A stretch of DNA of 64,000 nt from Aristolochia californica. Lineage: Eukaryota > Streptophyta > Magnoliopsida > Piperales > Aristolochiaceae. Where the stretch lies: NCBI GenBank assembly GCA_029961685.1, contig JARWKL010000008.1, positions 16,959,981 to 17,023,980 of the forward strand, written 5' to 3'. Made by a program: the position numbers and the translations under genes. Below are positions 20,801-31,331 of the stretch, one piece after another. Below the pieces are notes generated by a model. It did no database searches and was not told the origin of the DNA. It worked only from the letters and a program-made list of their open reading frames with translations. Every line of letters starts with the position of its first letter. The stretch's first letter is position 1.

Positions 20801-23800
20801 TTTGAAAAAAGGCACTAGTAAGGCCTGATAGTTGTAGAAATTAATTTGTTTCAACAAAAATTGCTTTACCACAAAATTTTCTTGGTATAAATTTTTTGCT
20901 GGAAAATTGTTTCCAGGAAAAAGAGGCACTAATGGTTTTTAGCGATATATTTTTACTGGAGACTCTTTTCCATCGTTTCCTGCAAAAAATGCACTAACAA
21001 GGCCTTATAGTTCTAGAAAGTAAATTGTTTAAGCAAAAATTGCCATACCAAAAAAATTTCCTGGTAAGAATTTTTAGCTAAAAAAGTGTTTTAAGAAAAC
21101 ATGAGCCAGTAATGGTCCATGGAGACATTTTTTTACCAGAAATAGTTTTCAACATTTCCTAAAAAATGGCATTAACATGCCACCAAACTTTCCTCATAAG
21201 AATTTTTTGCAAGAAAAGTGTTTCTAGGAAATATGAGGCACTAATGGTCCTTGAGACGTATTTTTATTTTTAAAATAAATACTTGTCCAACATTTTTTGA
21301 AAAAAAATTGCTAACATGGCCTTATAGTTGAAGAACGTAATTTGATTTAGCAAAAAATGCCTTACCACAAAATTTTCATGGTAAGAACTTTCACCTAGAA
21401 AAGTGTTTCCAGGAAACATGAGGCACTAATGGTCTCCATAGATGTTTCTTTAGTAGACATATTGGCCAAATTCTCCTAAAAATAGACACTGACTAGGCTT
21501 TATAGTTGCAGAAGGTAAGTTATTTCAGAAAAAATTGTCTTACCCAAAAATTTTCAAGGGAAGAATTTTCAGCTAGAAAAGTGTTTCCAAGAAACATGAG
21601 GCACTAATGGTCCCATGAGTGGTATTTTTACTAGAAATACTTTTCCAAGTTTTCTGAAAAAAATGCACTAACAAGGCCTCATAGTTGTAGAAAGTAATTG
21701 GTTTCAGCAAAACATGTCTGACTAGAAAATTTTCCTCATAATACTTTTTTGCTGGAAAAGTGTTTCCAAGTAACTTGAGGCACTAATTATCTCTACTGAT
21801 GTATTTTTACCAGAAATACTTTTCCAACATTTCCTTAAAAAATACATACATAAAGCCTTCTAGTAGTGGAATGTAATTTCTTTAAAAAAAAAGCCTTACC
21901 ACAAAAGTGTTTCCAAGAAACATGAAGCACTAATGGTCCCTTGACACGTATTTTTACTAGAAATATTTTGCTAATGTTTCCTAAAAAAAGTCACTTTCAA
22001 GGCCTTATTATTTTAGAAACAAATTTGTTTCAACAAAAATTGCCTTACCACAAAAATTTCTTCATAAAAATGTTCTGTTAGAAAAGTGTTTCTAGGAAAC
22101 ATGAAACACTAATGCTCCCTATAGATGTATTTTTACGAAATTCTTTCCTGAAAAAAGCCACTAACAAGGCCTTCTATTTGTAAAATTTAATTTGCTTCAA
22201 CGAAAAATGCCTTATCACAAAATTTTTTAGGTCAAATGTTTTAGCTAAAAACGTGTTTTAAGGAAACATCAGGCACTAATGGTCCGTGGAGATGTATTTT
22301 TACAATAAATACTTTTCCAACATTACTTGAAAAAAAAGGAACTAACAAGGCCTTATAGTTGAAAAATGTAATTTGTTTCATCAACAATTGCCTTACCACC
22401 AAATTTTCAGCTAGAAATGTGTTTATAGGGAACTTGAGGCACAAATGGTCTTTGGAGACATATTTTTACAAGAAAAGTTTTTTCCAACGTTTCCTGAAAA
22501 AGGCAATAACAAGGCCTTATAGTTGTAGAAAGTAATTAGTTTCAGAAAATATTGGCTCTGACAATATTGTCATGATAAGAATTTTTAGCTAGAAAAGTGT
22601 TTCCAGGAAACATGAGGCACTAATGGTCCCAGGAGATAATTGTTATTAAAATATTGTTCCAATGTTTCTTGAAAATAGACACTAACAAGGCCTTACAGTT
22701 GTAGAAAGTAATTTCTTTTTTAAAAACTTTCCTTAACAAAAAAAATTCCTTGTTAAGAATTTTCAGCTAGAAAAGTATTTCAAAAAAACCTGAGGCACTA
22801 TGGTCCCAAGGTATGTATTTTTACTAGAAATATTTCTCCAATATTTCCTGAAAAAGCGAATAACAACGCCTCATAGTGGTTAAATGTAATTTGTTTATGC
22901 AAAAATATCCTTACCACAAAATTTTCTAGGTAAGAACTTTTATCTAGGAAAGTGTCCTGGAATCATGAGGCTCCAACGGTGCCTAGAGACATATTTTTAC
23001 AATAAATAATTTCCAACATTCCTAAACAATTGCACTAAGAAAATGTTAAAGTTGTAGAAACTAATTTGTTTCACAAAAATTGCCTACCATAAAAATTTTC
23101 TTTTTAAGTATTTTTAGCTAGAGAAGTGTTTCTAGGAAACATAAGGCACTAATGGTCCTTGGATACTTATTTTGTACTAAAAATATTTTTGCAATGTTTC
23201 CTAAAAAAATCCCTAACATGGCCATATAGTTGTAGTAAGTTATTTCTTTCATCACAATTTTTCTTGTAAGAATTTTTGTTTGAAAAGAATTTCTAGGAAA
23301 CATGAGACATTAATGGTACCCAAAGACATATTTGTACTACAAATACACTTCCAACATTTCTTAAAAAAATGCACTAATGAAGCCATATAGTTGTTGAAAG
23401 TAGATTGTTTCAACAAATATTGCCTAACCTCAAAGCTTTCCTGGTAAGAATTTTTAGGTTGAAAAGTGTTTCTAGGAAACATGAGCCACTAATGGTCCTA
23501 GAAGACATATTTTTCCTAGAAATAATTTTCCAATGTTTTTAGAAAAAAAAGAACTAACAAGGCCTTACAGTTTTACTAAATAATTTATTTAAGCAAAAAA
23601 TGCATTACACAAAATTTTCTTGGTAAGAATTTTCAGCTAGAAAAGTGTATCCAGGAAACATGAGGCAATAATAGTCCTAGGAGATGTATTTTATTTTTTA
23701 AAAAATACTTTGCCAATGTTGCTTGAAAAAAAAACTAACAAGACTTTATAATTTTAGAAAGTAATTTGTTTTGGAAAAAATTGTCTTACCACAAAATTTT

Positions 23801-26237
23801 CGTGGTCAGAATTGTCTGCTAGAAAAGTGTTTCTAGGAAACATGAAGCATTAGTGGACCCTAAAGACATTTTTTTTACTAGAAATACTTGGACATTGTTT
23901 CTAAAAAAAGTAACTATCGAGGCCTTTTAGTTATAGAAATAAGTTGTTTTAGAAAAAAATTGCCATACCACAAAATTTTACTGGGAAGAATTTTCTACAA
24001 GAAAAGTGTTTCCAAGAAACATGAGGCACTAATGGCCCATGGATATGTATTATTACTAGAATTATTATTCCAACGTTTCCTAAAAAAATGCACTAACAAG
24101 GCCTTATAATTGTTGAAAGTAATTTGTTTTAGAAAAAATAGCAAAACCAGAAAATTTTCTTGTTAAAATTTTTTATCTTGAAAAGTGTTTCCTAGAAAAT
24201 TGAGGCACTAATAGTCCTTGATGACATATTTTTATTGGAAATATTTTTCCTACATTTCCTGAAAAAAGGCACTATCAAGGCCTTACAATTGTTGAAAGTA
24301 ATTTTTTCTACAAAAAATGCTTTACCACAAAATTTTTAGTAACGAGGCCTTACAATTGGAAAGAATTTTTAGTTTTAAAAGGGTTTCAAGGAAACATGAG
24401 GCACTAATGCTCCCTGGAGATGGATTTTTCCTAGAAATACTTTTCCAACGTTTCCTTAAAAAAAACACTAACAATGCCTTATAGTTGTAAAAAGTTGTTT
24501 GTTTCATCAAAAATTGGATTTCCAAAAAATTTTCCAAGTAAGAATTTCCAAGTTGAAAAGTGTTTCCAGGAAACATGATTCACTAATGGTCCCTAGAGAC
24601 ATTTTTTTTCCTAGAAACGTTTTTCAATGTTTCCAAAAAAAAAAATTCACTAACAAGACCATATAGTTTTAAGAAGTAATTTGTCTAACCAAGAAATGCT
24701 TGGAAACATGAGGCACTAAAGGTCCCTGGAGACATATTTCCAATGTTTCCTGAAAAAAGTGACTAATAAGGCTCATGGTTATAGATAGTAATTTGTTTAA
24801 AAAAAATGCCTCATAAAATTTTTTTTCTTGTAAGAATTTTTTGCTAGAAAAATGACTCTAGGAAACATGAGGCACTAATGGTCCTTACAGATGTATTTTT
24901 ACTAGATATTTTTTTCCAACATTTCATGAAAAAGGCATAACAAGGCCATATAGTTGTAAAATGTATTTTGTTTAAGCAAAAATTCCCTTACCTCAAAAAT
25001 TTTCATGCAAGAAATTTCTTCTAGAAAAGTGTTTCCTAGAAACCTCAGACACTACTGTCACTGGAGACATATTTTTACTAGAAATAGTTTTCTAATGTTT
25101 CCTGAAAAATGCACAAACAAGGCCTTATAGTATACAAAATAATTTATTTCTACAAAAATTACCGTAACTCAAAATTTACCTGGTAAGAATTTTAAGCTAG
25201 AAAAGTGTTTCCAAGAAACATGAGTCGCTAATGGTCTTTGGAGAACTATTTTTATGAGAAATAAATTTCCAATATTTCCTAAAAAAAAGATACTAACTAG
25301 AACTTACATTTCTAAAAATTAATTTGTTTCAGAAAAAATTGCCTTAACTCAACATTTTCTAGGTAAGAATTTTTAGCTGGAAAATGTTTCCAGGAAACAT
25401 GAAGCACTGATGGTCCCACGAGATGAATTTTTACAAAAAATATGTTTCCAACCTTTTTTGAAAAAAATGCACTAATAAGGCCTTATAGTTGTAAAATGTA
25501 ATTTGTTTCTGCAAAAATTGCTTTACCACAAAATTTTCCTAATAAGAATTTTCGGCTTGAAAAGTGTTTCTAGGAAACATTAGGCACCAATGTTCCTCGA
25601 AGGCTTATTTTTACTTGAAATACTTTAACAAAAATTCCTAAAAATGCACTAACAAGGGCTTATAGTTGTAAAAACTAATTTGTTTCGACAAAAATTGCCT
25701 AGCCAAAAGTTTTCTTGGTAAGAATTTTCAGCTAGAAAAGTGTTTCTGGGGAACATGAGGTACTAATTGTCCCGTGAGATATATTTTAACAAGAAATATT
25801 TTCAATATTTTCTGTAAAACATGCACTAAGAAGGCCTGATTGTTGTAGAAAGTGATTTATTTTAGCAAAATTTTCCTAGTAAAATTTTCAACTTGAAAAG
25901 TGTATCCAGAAAATTTGACATTTTCTATAAAACATGCACTTTCTAGTAAAAAAATTCCAAGAAATATTTTTCCAATGTTTCCTCAAAAGATGCACAAACA
26001 AGGCCTTATAGTTGTAGAAAGTAATTTCAGCAAAAATTCCCTTACCTCAAATTTTTCCTGGTAAAAATTCTCAGTTGTAAAAGTGTTTGAGAGATAAATG
26101 AGGCACTAATGGACCCTGGAGATATATTTTTACAAGAAATACACTAACAAAGCCTTATGATTGCAGAAAGTAATTAGTTTGAACAAAAAATTTATACCAC
26201 AAATTTCTTTTGGAAAGAATTTTCATCATGAAAATTT
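14825..26237. repeat. Satellite A array, longest uninterrupted by insertions
   Basis: About 11.4 kb, some 63 head-to-tail monomers of 175-180 bp. Nearly all carry the dyad gtttccaggaaac or a one-base variant, then atgaggcactaatggtcc. Local irregularities are a short monomer near 17700-17760, a fusion near 19375, a small palindromic duplication at 20205-20260, and shuffled pieces near 24350 and 25920-25960. I could not follow a clear higher-order period by eye here. Open frames up to 152 codons (minus, 20471-20929) only reflect a period near 180, a multiple of three. Confidence 0.95.
20220..20235. repeat. 16-bp perfect palindrome in satellite A
   Basis: AAATAACTAGTTATTT, preceded by tandem agaaataact copies and followed by tactagaaataact. 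It looks like a local copy error that created an inverted repeat. Confidence 0.85.
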
Positions 26238-26377
26238 TGAGGACTCAATAGCTAACTGTTAAATTGGGTTAAAGGCCCTATCCCAAAATCACTAGCCACT
26301 TAGGAAACCTCTTCTGCCAACTAATAAATGCTAGATCTTTATACTCACTAATGTATGTGGGACTATCCTTTTGAACA

Positions 26378-26388
26378 CTCCCCCTCAC
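26378..26388 (-). promoter_or_regulatory. TRIM polypurine tract
   Basis: The minus strand reads GTGAGGGGGAG immediately beside the left LTR. Confidence 0.85.
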
Positions 26389-26473
26389 GTGTAGGCACAT
26401 GGATAATTTGGGTAGAGGCCCTCATGTGGTGGCACGTGGATAATTTGGGTGGATGCCCACATATGAGAACCTT

Positions 26474-26485
26474 GCTCTGATACCA
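26474..26485 (-). promoter_or_regulatory. TRIM primer-binding site
   Basis: The minus strand reads TGGTATCAGAGC, directly adjoining the right LTR; a perfect tRNA-Met site. Confidence 0.93.
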
Positions 26486-27481
26486 TGTTAAATTGGATCG
26501 AAGTCCCTATCCCAAAATGACTAGCCACTTAGGAAACCTCTTCTGTCAACTAATAAATGCAAGATCTTTATACTCGCTAATGTATGTGGGACTATCCTTT
26601 TTAACACTAACCGAGTCATCCAAAGGAGGCTCATTGAGTCACTGAGTTAATTGCTTTATTTCTATATTGTTTTAAATTCGTTTTATGCATTATTTAAGTT
26701 AAATTACCGTAGGGACAAAATTGTAAAATTAAACCCTAAAACTATGTTGCCGTCAACCCTACTTAGAGGGGAAGGAGAATGAGAAAAGGCAAGTCTTGAA
26801 TTAGGTTAAACAGGGTTCAGAGTTCTCCTTGACGAGCTCTAGAATCAAGTTCCCTCTTGAATATGAATTTCTTTCTTCTCTCTTTGATTTTTTTTTACCT
26901 TCCTCTTCACCAAAAACAAGGAGGGATTTCTTCCTCTTTTCCAAGCTCAACAAGAGGCCTTTAGCCTCTAATCAGTGCACAAAAGCAAGAGAGGATCTCT
27001 CTCTCTTTCTAAGCAAAGATAGAGGTTTTCCAGCCACTAAACTGAGAGCAGCAAAGGCTAGAGGTTCTTCAACCGCTAAACTAGAGAGCAACAAGGTTAG
27101 GGACTCCTAACCTCTCATCCGTGGACTGCCCAAGTTAGAATCTTTTCAGCCCCTAACCCGGACAGTAGCTGGAAGGGTCCTAACCCTCTCAGCCGTGAGC
27201 AGCAAGGGGCCATTCCCCTCCTGTCCGAGAGCAGCAAGGGCTTCCCAGCCTCTTACCAAGAATAGCAGCATAACTGCAAAAAGGAAGCTCATTTCCTCCC
27301 AATCGAGAGCAGCAACTCTCTTACAACTCTGGATTCACCAATCCCACACCGAGTTATCAAAGCAAGGGACCATAACAACTTTGTATTAGAGATATACCGT
27401 TGTTGCAAGTTCGAATCCGGAGGGGGTGACCTAGATGCCAGATTAAAATTACTGGTAGGCTCAAAAAGTGGGTCAGGCCAG

Positions 27482-27608
27482 TGTTGCTAGAGTGGGCCAT
27501 TGAGGATGTCAACTCAAAATGGTGAGAGTATTGTGATGATCCTGAGGTTAAGTACTTCTGCTATCTAATAGATCGGTCTTTTGGTAAGTATTGGCTAGGT
27601 ACTTAACA
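27482..27608 (+). mobile_element. LTR 3' portion of a second gene-carrying element
   Basis: A TGTTG...TTAACA segment ends two bases before a PBS. Its left limit is uncertain, as the segment may be only the LTR end. The leader that follows matches the leader at 2192-2401 (minus), so both belong to one element family, although the visible LTR parts are not clearly alike. Confidence 0.5.
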
Positions 27609-27610
27609 TT

Positions 27611-27622
27611 TGATATCAGAGC
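27611..27622 (+). promoter_or_regulatory. Primer-binding site of the second gene-carrying element
   Basis: TGATATCAGAGC, one mismatch from the tRNA-Met site. The following aggaacacaatgagtg matches cgggaacacaatgagcg beside the PBS at 2390-2401. Confidence 0.8.
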
Positions 27623-27631
27623 AGGAACACA

Positions 27632-27835
27632 ATGAGTGATTTTTCATCCCGAGAAAAGTATCTGGCCATACTCAATCTATTGGGAGAAATACATGCAAGG
27701 TTTTTAGCATTGGTAGAAATACGCATAGAAATTTTAGCATGCCGTGATGGAAGGCGTGAATCTTCCATTAAAATTTATAAGGAAGGGGCCAAGCATAGAA
27801 ATTCGAAATCGGGGACCATGAAAATCTCTAAGTAG
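27632..27835 (+). pseudogene. gag-like N-terminal ORF, related to 2192-2380
   Basis: A 67-codon ATG frame starts 9 bp after the PBS. It opens MSDFSSREKYLAILNLLGEI, parallel to the minus-strand ORF at 2380 (MSVALSGEKWFAILDLLGKI); the matching DNA is also clear for about 100 bp. The remainder has no recognised domain and ends at a TAG. No polymerase genes follow; the next recognisable sequences are host gene fragments. Function is unlikely. Confidence 0.55.
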
Positions 27836-28433
27836 GGAAGACCATAGCACAATTCCCTAACATGGAAATCTGACATTGGGGAACCAAAAAATCAGAAATC
27901 GAAGGCTTATTCTGCAAAAACCTCACCGATAATGGCTGAATTGGGTTCGACATAAAAAAACCCCTTATCATGGCAAGGAAAACCCCTTCCTGAATAGGAG
28001 ACAGAAATATTTCTAGAGACTCTTCCCACCTGGAAAAGTTTCTGACCTACCTCTTTCTCGGAAAAAAGTCGACCTAAATTCTCCAATCTTCACCGACTGG
28101 AGAAGCACCATGTGGCTGCTGTTTGCCATCCAAAAAAGGTGAGGCTCTGTCGGAAAAAGGTCCGGTAGGCTTTGGTGGAAGAAAATACTTCAGGAACAGT
28201 GAGTTCCGAATTGAAATGTTGACACCTCTCACGGTTGCTCTCAGCAGCCTAGCGGGTAACTGACTTCAATGAATTTTGGGGTCAGTTTTTTAGACGATTT
28301 TCTACAAATTTCGTTTTCTCCTTTCTCTAGTCCTTCATTGTTTTTAAGAAAACACTCTCAAATTGGGTTGAGGGTGCACCGTTGGACACAAAAATAGAAA
28401 GGTTACTCCAATTTTGACGGAGTTCAGGCTTTA
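27836..28433. other. Leader without gene
   Basis: About 600 bp without a sustained frame. It contains gaattgggttcgaca near 27940, similar to a block at the same relative place in the other copy (about 2138 on the minus strand). Short A-rich runs are the only other feature. Confidence 0.4.
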
Positions 28434-28874
28434 GTGTCTGAAATGCGAGATGGGAATTTTTTGGGTAGTTTGGGAATCATACAGAAATTTCTATGGGTGA
28501 TGAATTATCTTACTATTGATGAGAACATAATCAATTTCTGGGTGGAGACTGAACAAAGTATACTTGATGCGGTTTTACGTGGGCATATTGATTTTGCGTC
28601 TAATCCATGGCCATCAATTTCTAGTGGTGCCTCATTAAGCAGTGGAATTAGCACACGGCCTATAATTTTCTTGCAATATTTCGGGAAGATAGGGAGAATG
28701 GACGAGGCCGTGCAGCTGTTTGATGATATGCCTGAAAGAAAGGTGGAGTACTGGATTTCTTTGCTAAGAAGTTTTGCTGAACAGGGGAATGTGATAAATT
28801 ATATTACTGTTGTTGAGAACAGAAACAGTGTTCTTACTGCATGTGCCATTCTTGGATTCTTGAGATTGAGATGA
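28434..28874 (+). pseudogene. Chimeric ORF: CDPK fragment joined to PPR fragment
   Basis: A 146-codon ATG frame. Residues about 35-66 ([20 protein letters not shown] then [10 protein letters not shown]) match kinase subdomain X of plant calcium-dependent protein kinases. From about residue 79 the protein becomes a pentatricopeptide repeat segment ([19 protein letters not shown], then [11 protein letters not shown], then [11 protein letters not shown]). The two families are unrelated: CDPKs are Ca2+-activated Ser/Thr kinases, PPR proteins bind organellar RNA. No ATP loop, HRD/DFG motifs, EF-hands or full PPR array are present. Residues 1-34 are not recognised. The frame stays open across the join, so a fusion peptide could be made, but the PPR part stops after one and a half repeats. 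This is captured or rearranged host sequence. Confidence 0.75.
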
Positions 28875-29171
28875 TGATGAAATTTAAAATTGCTGCTGCT
28901 GTTGCAGTGAAGAAAGGTGCACAACATTAGAAAACTGAAACTGAGAGTAAGATTTTGATGCTGCCAACCAGGATAATGAGGCAATGTGGATGGATATATA
29001 TGCAAAGTGTGGGATGGCTACAGTCAATTTTTTTTTGCTTCTGCTGTTGCAGTGGTGATATATGCTGGCATGCACAGAAGGATACATGACCACTAAGTTG
29101 ATGACGACTTTTAAATTTGCTGCTGCTGTGGCAGTGCAGAAAGGGGCACAACAGTAGAAAATAAAAACTGA
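28873..29171. repeat. 72-bp direct repeat flanking a PPR remnant
   Basis: Copies lie at 28873-28944 and 29100-29171, offset 227 bp and roughly 80 percent alike. Shared words are ttgctgctgctg, gcagtg and ggcacaaca. A shorter echo (ctgctgttgcagtgg) is near 29041. Between the copies, 28979-29017 reads AMWMDIYAKCGMA, the PPR motif usually seen a little after the fragment at 28874. The first copy therefore appears inserted within PPR sequence. Confidence 0.75.
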
Positions 29172-29189
29172 TAGAAATGATGTATATGA

Positions 29190-29440
29190 GCAGAATTTAT
29201 CAAGTTCAGAGGCTTTATCATTATCTTCAACAAAGGGTGCTATTGGGCAGCTGGGGCTGTTGAAGCAGTTGAAGCAATCTTTACTGTCTACACTATGGAA
29301 TTGCTCAACCAACCATAAATCTTCACAATGCAGATCCTGATTTCCATGATGATTCCATGCCTCTGAGTGTTTCAAGGGTCTTGCCAATCAGGGTTTGCCT
29401 TTCAAATTCTTTGCACTTGGAGGAACACTTGCAAATTTCG
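29190..29440 (+). pseudogene. Ketoacyl-ACP synthase C-terminal fragment
   Basis: The reading starts ALSLSSTKGAIG (about 29208). After a frame loss it continues AGAVEAVEAIFTVYTMELLN, then (past a stop near 29310) NLHNADPDFHDDSMPLSVSR and VLPIRVCLSNS. This is the C-terminal part of a FabF/KAS-type condensing enzyme, closest in pattern to plant organellar KAS (STKGATGHLLGAAGAVEAIF, then NLENPDP...MPL). The frame is lost exactly at the GHLLGAAG segment that holds a catalytic His. VEA is duplicated. The family extends fatty acyl chains on ACP; this piece is inactive. Confidence 0.75.
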
Positions 29441-29765
29441 AAGTGGTGTGATATTGTCATTTTGACTGCTGTCTACAAAACAGTGCTGCAAATTGAGATA
29501 GGAGGTGAAGCGGCAATTTTGCACTCTATTTCAATGGAAAGGCTTCAACTTGCCGAGGCAATGAATGCCAACTTCCCTACTGCTGCTACATAAATTCACC
29601 AGAGAGCACTATTTGCTCTTCGTAAGTCTTCTCAGAAGAATTATAGCAACATTGCTGCTCATAACTCAGGCCTAAACCATATTGGTCTGCGGATGGAGAA
29701 AATCTTTCAACAGAAGAAATATGTTGTTGTTTGTGAGAACATCATCAGGTATGGAAGCTTTGTTC
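29441..29765 (+). other. Unidentified protein-like segment after the KAS piece
   Basis: The frame from 29357 continues past the KAS similarity as SKWCDIVILTAVYKTVLQIE, then IGGEAAILHSISMERLQLAE and AMNANFPTAAT. After a stop (29590) the same frame stays open as IHQRALFALRKSSQKNYSNI and further to about 29765, where satellite A resumes. Amino-acid composition looks like coding sequence, but I do not recognise the family. It may be a fourth captured gene fragment. Confidence 0.4.
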
Positions 29766-30151
29766 CAAGGGTCATATTTTTACTAGAAATACTTTTTCAA
29801 TGTTTCCTTAAAAAATGCACTAACAATGCCTTATAGTTGTAGAAAGTAATTTTTTGCAGTAAAAATTGCTTTAACTCAATAATTTCCTGGTAAGAATTTT
29901 CAGCTAGAATTATTTTCCAGGAACCATGAAGTACTAATGGTCCCTCATGACGTATATTTACTTAAAATACCTTTCAAATATTTTCTGGAAAAAAAGGTAC
30001 TAACAAAGCCTTGTGGTTGTAGAAATTAATTTGTTTTAGCAAAAATTGCCTTACCTCAAAATTTTCCTGGTAAGCATTTTCAGCTTAAAAAGTGTTTCCT
30101 ATAAACATAAGGCAGTAATGGTTCCTGGAGACGTATTTTTACTAGAAATGT
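29766..30151. repeat. Satellite A, two monomers between insertions
   Basis: Two monomers. One has the gccttgtggttgtag variant and one the tccctcatgacgta variant. Both variants are typical of the higher-order array right of 40361, so this island belongs to that domain. Confidence 0.93.
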
Positions 30152-30466
30152 TGTTGAATTTATGGGAGAGAGAAATACTTCATTTACTTGTTGTAATCAG
30201 AGTACATGAACCCTTATTTATAATAGAGGAAACTAGTGGAGTCCGATTACAATTAAACTACCCTTGTCCCAATTACACCCAAACTCTAACACTTAAAGAT
30301 AAGTCTTAGCATAATTAAATACCTCAATATAAATAGAAGCCTAACATAGCTAAAACACCTTTCAATAGAAACTCTTCTATGAGACCTCCTTCCATAATAA
30401 TTTTGGCTTTGTAAGACTTCTTATTGTGAGAGTCATGTAAGAGGCTTTCATATCTTCTTTTCAACA
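30152..30466 (-). mobile_element. Left (3') LTR of the outer element
   Basis: 315 bp, TGTTGAATTT to CAACA, with a TATA-like ttatttataatag on the plus strand near 30214-30226. Shorter than the 394-439 bp LTRs of the relative at 10966 because the right half differs. Confidence 0.88.
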
Positions 30467-31331
30467 CTCATCCTAAAGCTGGAGTTTATAACTTCAGCTT
30501 GCAATGAAAAAGATTCATGGTCTTCAATTTTATTTGCTGCAAACTTTTCTTCTTAGATGCAAAAAAAACTTCATCTTTAAAAAACTTAATTTTTTGTTCT
30601 CCCCCTTTCTTGCCTTTTTTGTGCTCCCCCTTTCTTGCATTTTTTGTCACATTAAAATTACCACAACATATAGAATAAAATACCTCTTTCTTGTAATTCT
30701 TCTTCTAATTTTTTCCCTCAAACTGGGAGGTAACGGCAGTGATCCCAGTTTGAAAAAATTAACATAGATGTAGTAATAAGGTCCTCCATGTCCCAACTTG
30801 GGCACCGACTCTCAAAGATAGAAATCAGTGATACATGAGTAATGCCTGTCATTCACAAGACGGTGATAAAAGCCCCACGGATACATATAAAAGGTCTCAA
30901 TGGACTTAAAGGTAAACCAACCAAAGCAACACATAAGGGGTTGGCTCAAAGGGGTATGTGAGAGTCAAATAAAGGATGGTAGGAAACAGGATGCCAAATA
31001 ACGAATGGGTAATGGGTAAAGAGGAAGATAAGATGTTGAGGCCACCATGTGCTTTATTTTTCTAAGAAATTCAAATTCTATAGCAGATGAACCAATACTG
31101 ACAACAGTTAGCAAATAATGAACCCAAGGCAAGCAACTGAGAAGTTCTTCTTCAAAAATAATGTCTCAATCAAAGAGACACAATAACAATAGTGGTAATC
31201 GACCAATCCCCAAATAACATGTACCAAATATGCAATTGTATAGCAACGGATAACTGGTAAATAATGGAAGTCCATTAGAGTAATAAGGATACATGAAATA
31301 ATTTGATGTGAGTATCTACAGCAAATAATAT
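30467..31331. other. Non-coding interior of the outer element
   Basis: No coding domain. Pyrimidine-rich blocks at 30600-30735 and the block with ggtaacggcagtgatccca (30730-30748) are shared with 12060-12240 in the nested element of the chromovirus. The rest is AT-rich and unremarkable. Confidence 0.7.

Larger units (their letters stand above)
26257..26606 (-). mobile_element. TRIM element, complete, 350 bp
   Basis: A terminal-repeat retrotransposon in miniature. The two LTRs are exactly 121 bp each (26257-26377 and 26486-26606), with nine mismatches by my count. The 108-bp interior holds only a PBS and a polypurine tract. A perfect CTAAC target duplication flanks it (26252-26256 and 26607-26611). 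Orientation is minus. It sits inside the LTR at 26238-27377, and rejoining the flanks restores that LTR's match to the chromovirus LTR. It has no coding capacity and would need enzymes supplied in trans. Confidence 0.95.
26238..27377 (+). mobile_element. Gypsy-like LTR interrupted by a TRIM
   Basis: It starts TGAGGACTCAATAGC and, past the TRIM, continues with ccgagtcatccaaagg and ttgagtcactgag. These match the opening of the chromovirus LTR (cgagtcatccagagg, gtgactcag). It ends ...gggaccataaca, like the chromovirus LTR end gggaccacaaca, and a degenerate PBS follows (27381-27392). Without the TRIM it is about 785 bp. The region 26829-27389 has open frames but reads as LTR: repeated gagagcagcaagg-type words and no protein domain. 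No partner LTR is visible, so the element is incomplete. Confidence 0.75.

Noticed and set aside
20471..20929. A 152-codon minus-strand frame and many similar 60-110-codon frames in satellite A (peptides like CFLETLF and LLKQITFYNYK).
   Set aside because: They repeat with the monomer. A period near 180 bp, a multiple of three, keeps whichever frame lacks stops open through several monomers. No domain, and frames end at random indels.
14825..26237. Possible CRISPR-like or phage repeat array.
   Set aside because: The repeats are contiguous 175-180 bp monomers with no unique spacers, diverged in a satellite fashion, in a plant retrotransposon context.
26829..27389. Plus-strand open frames of 93 and 64 codons, Ser/Arg/Lys-rich.
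   Set aside because: They fall inside the LTR that spans 26238-27377, contain repeated gagagcagcaagg words, and show no domain.
27395..27430. A tRNA T-arm-like motif (gttcgaatcc) near 27410.
   Set aside because: The flanking bases do not form a T stem, no A box or acceptor stem can be found, and the sequence sits between two retroelement leaders.
28799..29387. Minus-strand frames up to 167 codons with His/Ser/Cys-rich peptides.
   Set aside because: They are antisense to PPR and KAS similarities and to the gctgctg repeat; composition reflects the antisense of that repeat.
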